DNA from: Piscinibacter aquaticus
Lineage (GTDB): Bacteria; Pseudomonadota; Gammaproteobacteria; Burkholderiales; Burkholderiaceae_C
Assembly: GCA_007994965.1 (NCBI GenBank)
Contig: VOPW01000001.1
Location: 124,001 to 188,000 of the forward strand
Direction: 5' to 3'
DNA: 64,000 nt
Shown here: positions 37,929-49,761 of the stretch, piece by piece
How positions within the stretch are numbered: the first letter of the stretch is position 1
How the letters are laid out: every line of letters starts with the position of its first letter
Notes under the pieces: model-generated
Seen by the model: the letters and a program-made list of their open reading frames with translations, nothing else
What the model was told of the DNA's origin: nothing
Databases searched by the model: none
Translations under genes and position numbers: made by a program

Positions 37929-38982
37929 ACCACCGAACCCTTCGTTTCGCCGCATGCGCTGCGGCCCTGGCCCTGAGCGCCACCGCGGCCCTCGCGCAGA
38001 GCGCGCCGCGCGTGAAGGATGTCTACGAGGTCGGCCCCAACGTCTACGTGCGGGCGTTGACCGTCGAGCCGTCCAAGGCGGCGCTTTGGGTCGGCACCTC
38101 GGCCGGCGTGCACGAGGTGGATCTGGCCAGCGGCAAGCTGCGCAACACCTTCACGCGCAAGGAAGGCCGGCCAACGAATACGTCTTCGCCGTCGGCCTCG
38201 ACCGCAGCGGCTACAAGTGGTTCGGCACCAATGCCGGCGGCGTCTCGCGCTACAAGGACGGCCAGTGGAAGACCTTCTTCCCGATGCACGGCCTGGCCGA
38301 CTACTGGATCTATGCCTTCGCGCAGCAGAAGAACGGCGACTTCTGGATCGGCACCTGGGCCGGCGTCAACAAGGTCGATGCGAAGACCGGCAAGTTCAGC
38401 ACCTACGTGAAGGAGCTGGTCAACGAGTGGGTCTACGGCATCGGTGTCGATGCGCAGGACCGCGTCTGGTTCGGCACCGAAGGCGGCGTGTCGATGTACG
38501 ACGGCAAGCGCTGGGTGTCGTGGACGCACAAGGACGGCCTGGGCGCGCCGAACAGCGACAACCTGCCGTTCTCGGCCAACACCGGCCTGGGCACGCGCAC
38601 ACGGCACGACCTCTCGGTCAGCGCCGAAGGCCCGGCCACCTACAACCCGAACTACGTGTTCGCGATCCAGGTGGCGCGCGACGGCATGGTGTGGGCCGGC
38701 ACCTGGGGCGGCGGCGCGGCGCGCTGGGACGGCAAGGCCTGGATCAACCTGACCACGCGCGAGGGCCCGGCCGGCAACATCGTCTACAGCATCACGCAGG
38801 GCAGCGACGGCGCGCTCTGGTTCGGCACCAACAACGGCGTCTCGCGCTGGGACGGCAAGGCCTTCACCAACTTCGGCATGAAGGAAGGCCTGCTCGAGAA
38901 GAACGTCTATGCGCTGGCGGTGGCGCCCGGCGGCGACATCTGGGTCGGCACGCGCAAGGGCGTGGCGCGCATCGGCCGCTGA
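37925..38982 (+). CDS. Secreted two-component-regulator-type beta-propeller (frame break near 38170)
   Basis: About 352 residues with a signal peptide ending in AALAQ. It consists almost wholly of Reg_prop repeats: [122 protein letters not shown] and DIWVGTRKGVARIGR. Such propellers normally form the periplasmic sensor of hybrid kinases; here there is no kinase part. A large hybrid kinase without a periplasmic domain is encoded 1.3 kb downstream. It is cotranslated with the cytochrome before it. One base must be restored near 38170. Confidence 0.82.
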
Positions 38983-39005
38983 GACACCACATGAAAGGAA
39001 GACTC

Positions 39006-40221
39006 ATGGCCCTCAGCCTGCGCGCGGCCGGCATCGGCGTCATCGCACTCGGCACGGCGCTGGCCGGTGCCTATCAGCTCGGGCGCAGCAACGCCGGGGC
39101 GCTCGTCGCCGCCGCGCCGGCGCCGGCTGCGGCCGCGGCGTCGGCGGTGGTGCCGCCGGGGCATCCGCCGGCCCCGCAGCGCGAGGGCAAGCTCGCGCCC
39201 GACCCGACGCAGAAGTTCACCCACTTCCGCGTCGGCAACAAGAACGTCAAGCGCCTGTTCGTCGACGGCGACACCGTCTGGGTCGGCACCTCGGGCGGCG
39301 CGGTGCGCTACGACACGAAGACCGACGAGTACAAGCTCTTCGACACCAAGAGCGGGCTGCTGTCCAACGGCGTGTTCTACGTCGGCAAGCTCGACGACCG
39401 CGTGGTGGTGGGCACCTACGGCGGCGGCCTGTCGCTGCTCGACGCGAAGACCGGCGGCTGGGAGACCTACAACATTCCCGAGGGCCTGGGCGACGCCTTC
39501 GTCTACGACGTGCTGAAGGCCAGGAACGGCGACGTGTGGATCGCCACTGGTCGGGCGTCAACCGCGTCAAGGGCGGGCGGCTGAAGGATCGTTCGGCCTG
39601 GGAACTGCACACCGTCGAGAGCACGAAAGGCGGCCTGCCCAACGACTGGGTCTACGGCCGGCCGAGGGCAAGGATGGCGAGATCTGGCTCGGCACCGAAG
39701 GCGGCCGGCGCACTTCAAGGAAGGCCGCTGGGAGAACTGGAACCACGCCAAGGGGCTCGGTGCGCCGTACGAGAAGGTGAAGGAGCACATCCAGTACAAG
39801 AGCGATCCGTCGAAGGTTTCCGAGCACCACGCCGCGCAGAAGAAGGAGATGGGGCTGGAGAACATCGACGTCGCCTACAACCCCAACTACATCGTCTCGA
39901 TGGCGGTCGATGCGCAGGGCATCGTCTGGGCCGGCACCTGGGGCGGCGGCCTGTCGCGCTTCGACGGCAAGTCGTGGAAGCACTACACCGTCTCCGAGGG
40001 CCTGCCCGGCAACCACGTCTTCATGCTGCACATCGACCCCAAGGGCACGATGTGGGTCGGCACGAACAACGGCTTTGGCGAAGATGACCGCCGGCGGTTT
40101 CGAGGTGCTGACCACGCAGGACGGCCTGTTCGGCAACACCGTCTTCTCGATGACCACCGCGCGCGACGGCACTCTGTGGGTGGGCAGCTTCGGCGGCGTG
40201 GCGCGGCTGAAGCCCTCCTGA
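39006..40221 (+). CDS. Second secreted Reg_prop beta-propeller (breaks near 39545, 39660, 39710, 40075)
   Basis: About 405 residues. ATG 39006 has AGGAAG five bases before it; the upstream ATG at 38991 is less well placed. An N-terminal signal or anchor ([18 protein letters not shown]) is followed by an Ala/Pro linker, then propeller repeats: [86 protein letters not shown] and [17 protein letters not shown] helical insert (about 39770-39870, [20 protein letters not shown]) is unlike the repeats. It is the paralogue of the product at 37925. Probably a periplasmic sensor partner. Confidence 0.78.
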
Positions 40222-40249
40222 GCGGACGCCGGGCCGCTACAGTGTCGCG

Positions 40250-43003
<2,754 letters not shown>

Positions 43004-43015
43004 ACGGTCGACACG

Positions 43016-44065
43016 ATGGACGCCGCTTCGCTGCGCCGCCGTGACGTGCTGGGCGCGCTCGCCGGCACGCTGCTGCTCGGCGACGTGGCGCGCGCCGACA
43101 CCGGGCTCGGCCAGCGCGAGCATTTCCTGTTCGGCTCGCCGGTGCGCCTGGTCGCCCGCGGCGGCGAGGCTGCGCTCGATGCTGTAGTGGCCGAGCTCGC
43201 GCTGACCCACCGCGAGTGGAATGCGTGGAAGCCCGGTGGTGAGCTCGGCCGCCTCAACGCCGCGCTGCGGGCCGGCCGGGCCGCGCCCGCCAGCGCGGCA
43301 CTGCGGCGGATGATCGCCTTGTCGGCGCGGCTGGAGCAGGACAGCTTCGGCTTTTTCAATGCGGGCATCGGCGCGGCCGTGGGCGGCTGGGGTTTTCACG
43401 ACGACGTGATGCGGTCCGGCGCCGCGCCACGCGAGGCCGAGCTGAGCCGCTGGCGGGCCGATTCGCCGAGCCTCGCGCAGCTCGAGTTGCGCGGGGGACG
43501 GTCGCCAGCCGCAACGTGGCGCTGCAGCTCGATTTCGGCGCGGTGGCCAAGGGCGTGGCCATCGACCGCGCGCTCGACCGGCTGCAGGCGGCCGGTGTGC
43601 GCGATGCGATCGTCGATCTGGGCGGCAACCTCGCGGCGATGGGCCACACGGTGGAGGCGGGCGAGGCGTGGCCGTGGCAGATCGGCATCCGCGATCCGCA
43701 CGGCCCGGGGCTGGTGGCGACGCTGGCGCCGCGGGGCCGCGAAGCGGTGGTGACCTCGGGCAGCTACGAGCGCCACCGCGAGGCCGATGGCCGGCGCGTG
43801 ACGCACATCCTCGACCCGCACACCGCAGTGCCGGCGGCGGCGTGGGTCAGCGTGACCGTGCTGCACCCTCCGCGGCGATCGCCGATGCGGCCGCCACCGC
43901 GCTGCTGGTGGGGGGCCGCAGCGCTGGCGGCGAGTGGCCGCGCGCCTGGGCGTGACGCGGGTGCTGGCGATCGACGGCGACGGCCGCGGCGAGGTCAGCG
44001 CCGCACTGGCACCGCGGCTGCAGTTCGCCGATGCCGCGACGCGGCGGCGCATGACGATCGTCTGA
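43016..44065 (+). CDS. apbE: ApbE-like FAD:protein FMN transferase (breaks near 43500, 43870, 43920)
   Basis: About 350 residues with an export signal (RRRDVLGALAGTLLLGDVARA). ApbE features: HFLFGSPVRLVARG, THREWNAWKPGGELGRLNA, FNAGIGAAVGGWGF, LQLDFGAVAKGVAIDRALDRL, DAIVDLGGNLAAMG, VVTSGSYERHREADGRRVTHILDPHTAVPA and AAIADAAATALLVGG. ApbE attaches FMN to Ser/Thr of exported electron-transfer proteins. No obvious FMN-acceptor motif was seen in the window, so the substrate is unknown. Its place at the end of the cytochrome/sensor region suggests a part in extracytoplasmic electron transfer. Breaks separate conserved blocks only. Confidence 0.85.
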
Positions 44066-44152
44066 TCGGCGTCGATTGCGTCACGCGCCGCGGCGGCGCG
44101 GCGCTCAGGTCCGGCCGGCGCCGGCCGATGGCAGGGACGACAGGAGTCGCCC

Positions 44153-44529
44153 ATGCCGCCCATCCTCCGCGCCGTGCTCGTCGCCGGCTTCACCCTGGCC
44201 GCCGTGCCTGCCCATGCCGGTGTGCAGTGGCTGTGCCATCTGGACGACGAGGCCGTGCGCCTGATCTGCATCGCTGACGACGACGGTGCGCCCGCCGGCG
44301 AGCCCGGCGCCCGCGTGCGCGACACCGCCTTTCCGCTCGACCCGGCACGGCAGTGGACGGTGGACCTGTGGACGCCGCCTCGGACATGGACTTCGTCCAC
44401 GAGCTGGCGCGCGCCACGATCTGCTACCGCAGCCCGGGCTGCAGCGTGACGGTGCTGGCGCCGCGCGAGACGCGCGCGATCAGCCGGCCTGCGCGAGCCA
44501 GTCGACCAGCCGCCGGTCGAGCAGGCTGA
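44153..44529 (+). CDS. Small secreted Cys-containing protein of unknown function (frame break near 44380)
   Basis: About 125 residues after one restored base. A GGAG site precedes ATG 44153. The signal peptide ends in VPAHA, then GVQWLCHLDDEAVRLICIADDDG, and past the break DMDFVHELARATICYRSPGCSVTVLAPRE. Four cysteines suggest disulfides. No family was recognised. The last 50 bp overlap the 3' end of the convergent glycosyltransferase gene, so the true stop may be earlier. Confidence 0.5.
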
Positions 44530-45145
44530 GCGCCATGCACTCCGGCGGCAGGTGCATGTCGGGCCGCGCGGTCTCGTGCGCCGCGGGCGTCGTCCCACCA
44601 GCGCAGCGTGCTGCTGCCGCTGCCAGCGCGGGTCGCGTAAACCAGCCGCGCATCGGATTCCACTGCTGCAGCATCGCCGGAATCAGTTCGGGCGAGTGCG
44701 GCAGGGCCGGGTCGAGCAGGATCACTGCATCGCCACGCGCGGCCAGGATGCCGGCTTCGAAGGCCGATTCGAGGCGCGCCGATCCGTCCATCGGCAGGTG
44801 GCGGAAACCGGGCAGTTCGCCCCAGGAACTCATCAGCGAGTCGGTGCCGTCGACGCTGCCGCAATCGACCACGATGACTTCCCAGGGGTAGCCGCATTCG
44901 GTGAGCGTGTCGCTCAGGATCGGCAGCAGCATGGCCAGCGTGCGCGCCTTGTCGCGGCAGGGCAGCACGCAGGACACGGTCTGCCGCGAGCCCGACAGCT
45001 GCGCCCAGCCGGAGGCATGCGCCCAGGACGGCTCCGTCGCGCCTCGCGGCGGGCGGCGGCAGTCGGGAGTCGGGATGCACGGGCATGGATGGAGTCTTCC
45101 AGCGATCGCAGCATGCAGCTTAGGCCGAAGTCGATGCAGGCGCAT
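44480..45145 (-). CDS. GT2-family glycosyltransferase-like protein
   Basis: The recognisable domain begins SRQTVSCVLPCRDKARTLAMLLPILSD and continues GYPWEVIVVDCGSVDGTDSLM, FRHLPMDGSARLESAFEAGILAARGDAVILLDPALPHSPELIPAMLQQW. This is the nucleotide-binding half of a GT-A fold glycosyltransferase, with LLDPA in place of the usual DxD. It is short (about 200 residues), so it may be a non-catalytic or partial member. The start is uncertain: ATG 45145 and, in another frame, ATG 45114 (MLRSLEDSIHARASRLP) both occur, and a break near 45040 is possible. It ends PECMALSLLDRRLVDWLAQAG. Confidence 0.6.
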   Translation of the reverse strand: MRLHRLRPKLHAAIAGRLHPCPCIPTPDCRRPPRGATEPSWAHASGWAQLSGSRQTVSCVLPCRDKARTLAMLLPILSDTLTECGYPWEVIVVDCGSVDGTDSLMSSWGELPGFRHLPMDGSARLESAFEAGILAARGDAVILLDPALPHSPELIPAMLQQWNPMRGWFTRPALAAAAARCAGGTTPAAHETARPDMHLPPECMALSLLDRRLVDWLAQAG

Positions 45146-45211
45146 CAGGCGCGGGCAGGGCGGTGACCACCTGTTTCCGGGGCGCCGCGCGCTGGGATAT
45201 GCTGCGCCGCC

Positions 45212-45732
45212 ATGAAGTGGCTCGTCAGCTTTTGCGTCATCACGCTCGCCGGCTGTGCCTCGGGCCCCGGGAGCAAGGGCGTGTCCGACGCGGCGACCAC
45301 GCCGCTGTCCGACCTCAATCTGGTCAAGGCCGAAATCCCGCCGGTGCTCGCGGCTGCCCTGAAGGCGCCCTACCTCGCGCCGGCCGGGCCGGGCTGGTGA
45401 GGCCATCGCTGCGGAGGTGACGCAGCTCGAGGCGGTGCTCGGTGCCGACCTCGACGTGCCGGCGTCGGCCGCGCGGCCCAGCCTGATCGAGCGCGGCAGC
45501 TCGGCCGCCGGCGATGCAGCGGTCGGCGCGCTGCGCGGCGCCGCCGAAGGCGTGATCCCGTTCCGCGGCTGGGTGCGCAAGCTCAGCGGCGCCGAGCGTT
45601 ACTCGCGCGAGGTGGCCGCGGCCATCGCGGCCGGCTCGGTGCGCCGCTCCTACCTGAAGGGCGTGGGCCAGCGCGCGGCTGCGCGGCGCCGGCCGCCCCG
45701 GCAGTGCCCGCGGGCACGGGGCAGCCTCATGA
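45212..45732 (+). CDS. Small lipoprotein of unknown function (breaks near 45395 and 45680)
   Basis: About 170 residues. The signal MKWLVSFCVITLAGC has lipobox LAGC. The mature part has SDLNLVKAEIPPVLAAALKAPYLAP, then after a restored base AAEVTQLEAVLGADLDVPA, GSSAAGDAAVGALRGAAEGVIPFRGWVRKLSGAERYSREVAAAIAAGSVRRSYLKG. The glycine-rich helix and RGWVRKLSGAERYSREV look like a conserved uncharacterised lipoprotein family with a membrane-inserting hairpin. The TGA overlaps the next start (ATGA). Confidence 0.6.
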
Positions 45733-46086
45733 CGCGCAGGCTGCTCGTGTCGTGCCTGCTGGCCGCGCCGCTGGTCGTGTCCGCCGGAGGCTTCGACGCG
45801 GCCGGGCTGGCGCGTTTCGACCTCGGCTACAGCCGCTGCGAGGCCCGCTTCGCACCCATGAAGGGCGCGAGGGACGAAGCCTATCTCGCCGCCTACCGCG
45901 TCAAGGCCGACGAGGCGGCGCGCAAGCCCGGCCGCGCTGCGCGACAGCGCGACCTACCGCAAGGAGCGGCGCAGTGCGCAGGCCGCGGCGGCGGCCGCAT
46001 CGGCCGCCTCCGCCGCCAGCCCGATCGAACACCAGTGCCGGGCGCTGTGGGCGCAGGTGCAGCGCGCCCGCGCCGCCGGCGGCTGA
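45729..46086 (+). CDS. Small secreted protein of unknown function (frame break near 45930)
   Basis: About 118 residues. The signal peptide ends in VVSAGG, then FDAAGLARFDLGYSRCEARFAPMKGARDEAYLAAYRVKADE, and past a break ARAALRDSATYRKERRSAQAAAAAAS ending IEHQCRALWAQVQRARAAGG. Two cysteines may form a disulfide. It is translationally coupled to the lipoprotein at 45212. No family recognised. Confidence 0.6.
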
Positions 46087-46102
46087 CGGCCGCCCGGACT
46101 GC

Positions 46103-46354
46103 TCAGGGCATCTTCGCGATCGTGCAGGCCACCGCCGGCGTGCCGTTGGCCACCGGCGTGGCACGGCAGGCCATCACCCGCGCGCCCGACGGATCGTGGA
46201 ACCAGGCCATGCTGCTGCTGCCGGCCTGCGACGTGCCGAGCACGAGGAAGCTCGGCGTGATCTGGGGCTGCGAGCGCGCCAGCGGTGCGGCGAACAGCGC
46301 GGTGATGCCGGCCAGCACGGCCAGCGCCGCAAGGAAGCGGACGGACTTGTTCAT
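46103..46354 (-). CDS. Small secreted protein of unknown function
   Basis: An 83-residue protein. The signal peptide MNKSVRFLAALAVLAGITALFAAPLARS is followed by QPQITPSFLVLGTSQAGSSSMAWFHDPSGARVMACRATPVANGTPAVACTIAKMP. It contains two cysteines and a compact domain of about 55 residues. It is convergent with the gene at 45729, with 16 bp between the stops. No family recognised. Confidence 0.65.
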   Translation of the reverse strand: MNKSVRFLAALAVLAGITALFAAPLARSQPQITPSFLVLGTSQAGSSSMAWFHDPSGARVMACRATPVANGTPAVACTIAKMP

Positions 46355-46399
46355 CGGAGCTCTCCACGCAATGGCGCGCGGTGCGCGCCTGCGTGCAGC

Positions 46400-46942
46400 C
46401 TAGCGCTTCCCGCGAGCGCGCGGTGCGGCGGCCGTCAGCACCTCGCGGGCCGCGGCGCGCTTGGCCTTGGTGGCGGCGCGCTGGTAGGCCAGTTCGGCCT
46501 CGCTGCGCATCGTGATCGCCTTGGCCAGCGCCTCCAGGTAGCGCTCCGCCGTGTAGGTGTTCTGCGTGCCGATGAACACGCTGCGGCGCAGTGGCGTCTG
46601 GCCATAACGCGGCAGCGACACCGACAGGCTGGAGTCCATCGTGTGTGAACCCGGGCGCTGGCGCACCACCGGCCCGGAGATGCCCACCGGCAGGTCGTTG
46701 CTCTTGTTGCCGCTGGGCTGCCGCTGCAGGCGTGCCGGGGCCGGCAGCGTCGCGATGCGCCGCGCCAGTTCCTTCTTGGCCGATTCGAGCGAGGCGCGGG
46801 CGCCGTTGCTGCCGTCGGAGTAGAGGCGGGTGCCCGCATAGCGGAGCTGCCAACCGTGGGTGGATCGGTGGTCGATGCGCTGGATGCCCTGCGGCACCTC
46901 GAAACGCTCGCCGGTATGGATCACGACGCTTCTCGTCTTCAT
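46400..46942 (-). CDS. Cytoplasmic basic protein of unknown function
   Basis: A 180-residue protein, Arg/Lys-rich, with no signal. It starts MKTRSVVIHTGERFEVPQGIQRIDHRSTHGWQLRYAGTRLYSDG, continues ASLESAKKELARRIATLPAP, then SVSLPRYGQTPLRRSVFIGTQNTYTAERYLEALAKAITMRSEAELAYQRAATKAKRAAAREVL. The segment GWQLRYAGTRLYSDG with a following helix, and the second RRSVFIGTQNTYTAERYLEALAKAI, resemble two copies of a small beta-beta-beta-alpha DNA-binding fold (AP2/phage integrase N-terminal type). That is a guess from pattern only. A strong GAGGAAGG site precedes the ATG, which overlaps the antiporter stop. Confidence 0.6.
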   Translation of the reverse strand: MKTRSVVIHTGERFEVPQGIQRIDHRSTHGWQLRYAGTRLYSDGSNGARASLESAKKELARRIATLPAPARLQRQPSGNKSNDLPVGISGPVVRQRPGSHTMDSSLSVSLPRYGQTPLRRSVFIGTQNTYTAERYLEALAKAITMRSEAELAYQRAATKAKRAAAREVLTAAAPRARGKR

Positions 46943-48677
46943 GGCCTTCCTCGCGATGGCGGGTCAGCCTCCCGGGATCTTGTTGTTGTCGGTACGGATT
47001 GCATGGTAGCAAGGGTGTGACGCAGCATGGCCTGGGCGAGTTCCTCCTCGCCGACGAAGACCCGCGCACCGCCCTCGCCGGCCAGCCAGCGCGCCTCGTC
47101 CTCGTGGTGCGAACGCACGGCGACCTGCACCTGCGGGTTGAGCAGCCGCGCGGTCTCGATCATCTTGCGCACGCCCAGCGGATCCGGCACGGCGATCACC
47201 AGCAGTGCCGCCTCGGCGATGTGCGCCTGGATCAGCACCGCCGGATCGGCCGCGTCGCCGATCACCGCCGGCCATCCTTGCGCCCGAACCTCCTCGACAC
47301 GTTCGCGGTTCTCGTCGACCACCACGCAGGCCGCCCGCCTCGCGCAGCGCGCGCGAGATGCGCTGGCCGACGCGGCCGTGACCGACCAGCACCACCGGCG
47401 GGCGAGGAAGCGCTCCTCGGTGCTGGCCGGCAGCTCGGCCAGCGGGTCGTCGCGCTGGGCGAAGCGCCGCGCCAGCTCGGAGCGGGCCAGGATCCAGCGC
47501 TCGATCGGTTCGATGAAGGAGAAGGTCAGCGGGTTCAGCGCGATCGAGATCAGCGCGCCGGCGACGATCAGGCTCTGCCCTTCCGGCGGCAGCAGTTGCA
47601 GCGACACGCCCAGCGCGGCGAGGATGAACGAGAACTCGCCGATCTGCGCGAGGCTGGCCGAGACCGTGAGTGCGGTGTTCAGCGGATAGCGCAGCAGCAG
47701 CACCAGGGCCAGCGCGGCGATCGACTTGCCGACCACGATCACCGCCACCACCGCCAGCACCTGCAGCGGCCGCTCGACGATCACGCTGGGGTCGAACAGC
47801 ATGCCCACCGAGACGAAGAACAGCACCGCGAAGGCGTCGCGCAGCGGCAGTGATTCCTCGGCGGCGCGGTGGCTGAACTCCGACTCGCGCAGCACCATGC
47901 CGGCGAAGAACGCGCCCAGCGCGAACGACACGCCGAACAGCTTGGCCGAGCCGAAGGCGATGGTCACCGCGGCGGCGACCACGCACAGCGTGAAGAGCTC
48001 GCGCGAGCCGGTCTTGGTGACCTGCCACAGCAGCCAGGGGAAGACGCGGCGGCCTACCACCAGCATCAGCGCGACGAAGGCTGCGACCGCGAGCAGCGTG
48101 CGTGCCAGCGTGCCCCACAGCTCGCCGTCGGCGCTGCCGCCTTCGCCGCCGCGCAGCATCGGCGCGACGGCCGGCAGCAGCACCAGCACGAGCACCATCG
48201 CCAGTCCTCGACGACCAGCCAGCCCACCGCGATGCGGCCATTGACGCTGTCGAGCACGCCCTTGGCCTCCAGCGCCTTGAGCAGCACGACGGTGCTGGCC
48301 ACCGACAGCGAGATGCCGAACACCAGCGCGGCGCCGAGGTCCCAGCCCCAGAAGTGCGCCAGCGCGCCACCCATCGCGGTGGCCGCGGCCATCTGCACCA
48401 CCGCGCCGGGCACGGCCACGCGCTTCACGGCCATCAGGTCGTCGAGCGAGAAGTGCAGCCCGACCCCGAACATCAGCAGCATCACGCCGATCTCGGCCAA
48501 CTGCGCAGCCAGCGCGCTGTCGGCCACGAAGCCGGGCGTGAACGGCCCGATCACGATGCCCGCCGCGAGATAGCCCACCAGCGCCGGCAGCTTCAGCCGC
48601 GCGGCGATGAAGCCGAGCACCAGCGCCAGCCCGAGGGCGGCGGCGATGGTGTTGATCAACGTGAGTTCATGGTGCAT
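46939..48677 (-). CDS. KefB/YbaL-type cation:proton antiporter (breaks near 48195 and 47330-47400)
   Basis: About 580 residues: CPA2 antiporter domain with about 12 helices (LVLGFIAARLKLPALVGYLAAGIVIGPFTPGFV, LAEIGVMLLMFGVGLHFS, FGISLSVASTVVLLKALE, LGAFFAGMVLRESEFSHRAAEESLPLRDAFAVLFFVSVGML) and a C-terminal TrkA-N domain. The TrkA-N start is scrambled between about 47330 and 47400 (adjacent frame VVLVGHGRVGQRISRALREAG), then VDENRERVEEVRAQGWPAVIGDAAD. A further break lies near 48195. It exports K+ or Na+ against protons, controlled by nucleotide binding. The stop overlaps the following gene by 3 bp. Confidence 0.87.
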
Positions 48678-48697
48678 CGGGCGGGGCCTTCACAGCG

Positions 48698-49761
48698 TCA
48701 GCGTCGTTGGCGCCGGATGGCCTCGCCGAGTTCGATCACGGCCATCGCGTAGTAGCTCGACCAGTTGTACCGCGTGATGGCATAGAAGTTCCCGGTGCCG
48801 GCGAAATAGGTCGGCGCAGCCTCGCCGTTGGCCAGCTCGATCAGCGCCAGCTTGCCGTCCCAGCCGCGTCCGGGCTCGTCGAGCACGGCGCCGCGCTCGG
48901 CGAATTCCGCTGCGGTGAAGCTCGGCACGATGTCAGGCACCAGCAGATGGGCGCGGTCACGCACTTCCACCGGCGCGGCCACCCCGAAGTGCGTCGGCCG
49001 GCCGCGTTCCCAGCCGAACTGAGCGAGGTAGCTGGCCACGCTGCCGATCACGTCGGCCGGGTTGCGGTGCAGGTCGACGTGGCCGTCCTCGTCGAAATCG
49101 ATGCCGTAGCGCAGGATGCTCGAGGGCATGAACTGCGGCAGGCCCATCGCGCCGGCATAGCTGCCCAGCGGCTCGGTCGGGTCCAGCCCTTCGCGCTGGC
49201 AGTACTGCAGGAAGGCCTCGAGCTCGCTGCGGAAGAAGGGCGTGCGGTCGCGCCGGCCGGTGGGGAAGTCGAACGACAGCGTGGCCAGCGCATCGAGCAC
49301 GCGGAAGTTGCCAGTGTGGCGGCCGTAGATGGTCTCGACGCCGATGATGCCGACGACGATGGCGGCAGGCACGCCGAAGCGCTCCTCGGCGCGCTGCAGC
49401 CAGCGCTCGTGTTCCTGCCAGAAGGCCAGCCCGGCGCGGATGCGCACCGGCTCGACGAAACGGCTGCGGTAGGCGGCCCAGTTCTTCGCCGTGCCGGCCG
49501 GGGGCGGCATGATCAGGCGCTGCACCGCCGGCACTGGCGGGCTCGGGCCAGCGCGTCGCGCGTCCAGGCGGCGTCGAGGTCGAGGCGCTGCGCCACCTCG
49601 TCGGCGAAGCGCATCACGTCGTCGCGGGTGCCGTAGGGCAGCAGTTCCTCGCCCTTGTCCTTGCGCGCGCGGGCCAGCGCCGGCGCTGCCAGCATCAGCG
49701 GCAGCGTACCGAGCAGGCCGACGGCGTGGCGGCGTCGGAGCGGGTGCAGGGAATCGGTCAT
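48698..49761 (-). CDS. mltB: Lytic murein transglycosylase B (frame break near 49530)
   Basis: About 353 residues. ATG 49761 gives MTDSLHPLRRRHAVGLLGTLPLMLAAPALA, an export signal. One base near 49530 joins DALARARQ to VQRLIMPPPAGTAKNWAAYRSRFV. The catalytic domain has FGVPAAIVVGIIGVETIYGRHTGNFRVLDALATLSFDFP with the glutamate, LGSYAGAMGLPQFMPSSI and VIGSVASYLAQFGW, the MltB pattern. It cuts peptidoglycan in the periplasm. It is coupled to the tgpA stop by an ATGA overlap. Confidence 0.88.

Noticed and set aside
45417..46648. Longer plus-strand frames through 46086-46648
   Set aside because: They are antisense to the two minus-strand genes at 46103 and 46400, which have a signal peptide and a strong ribosome site respectively.
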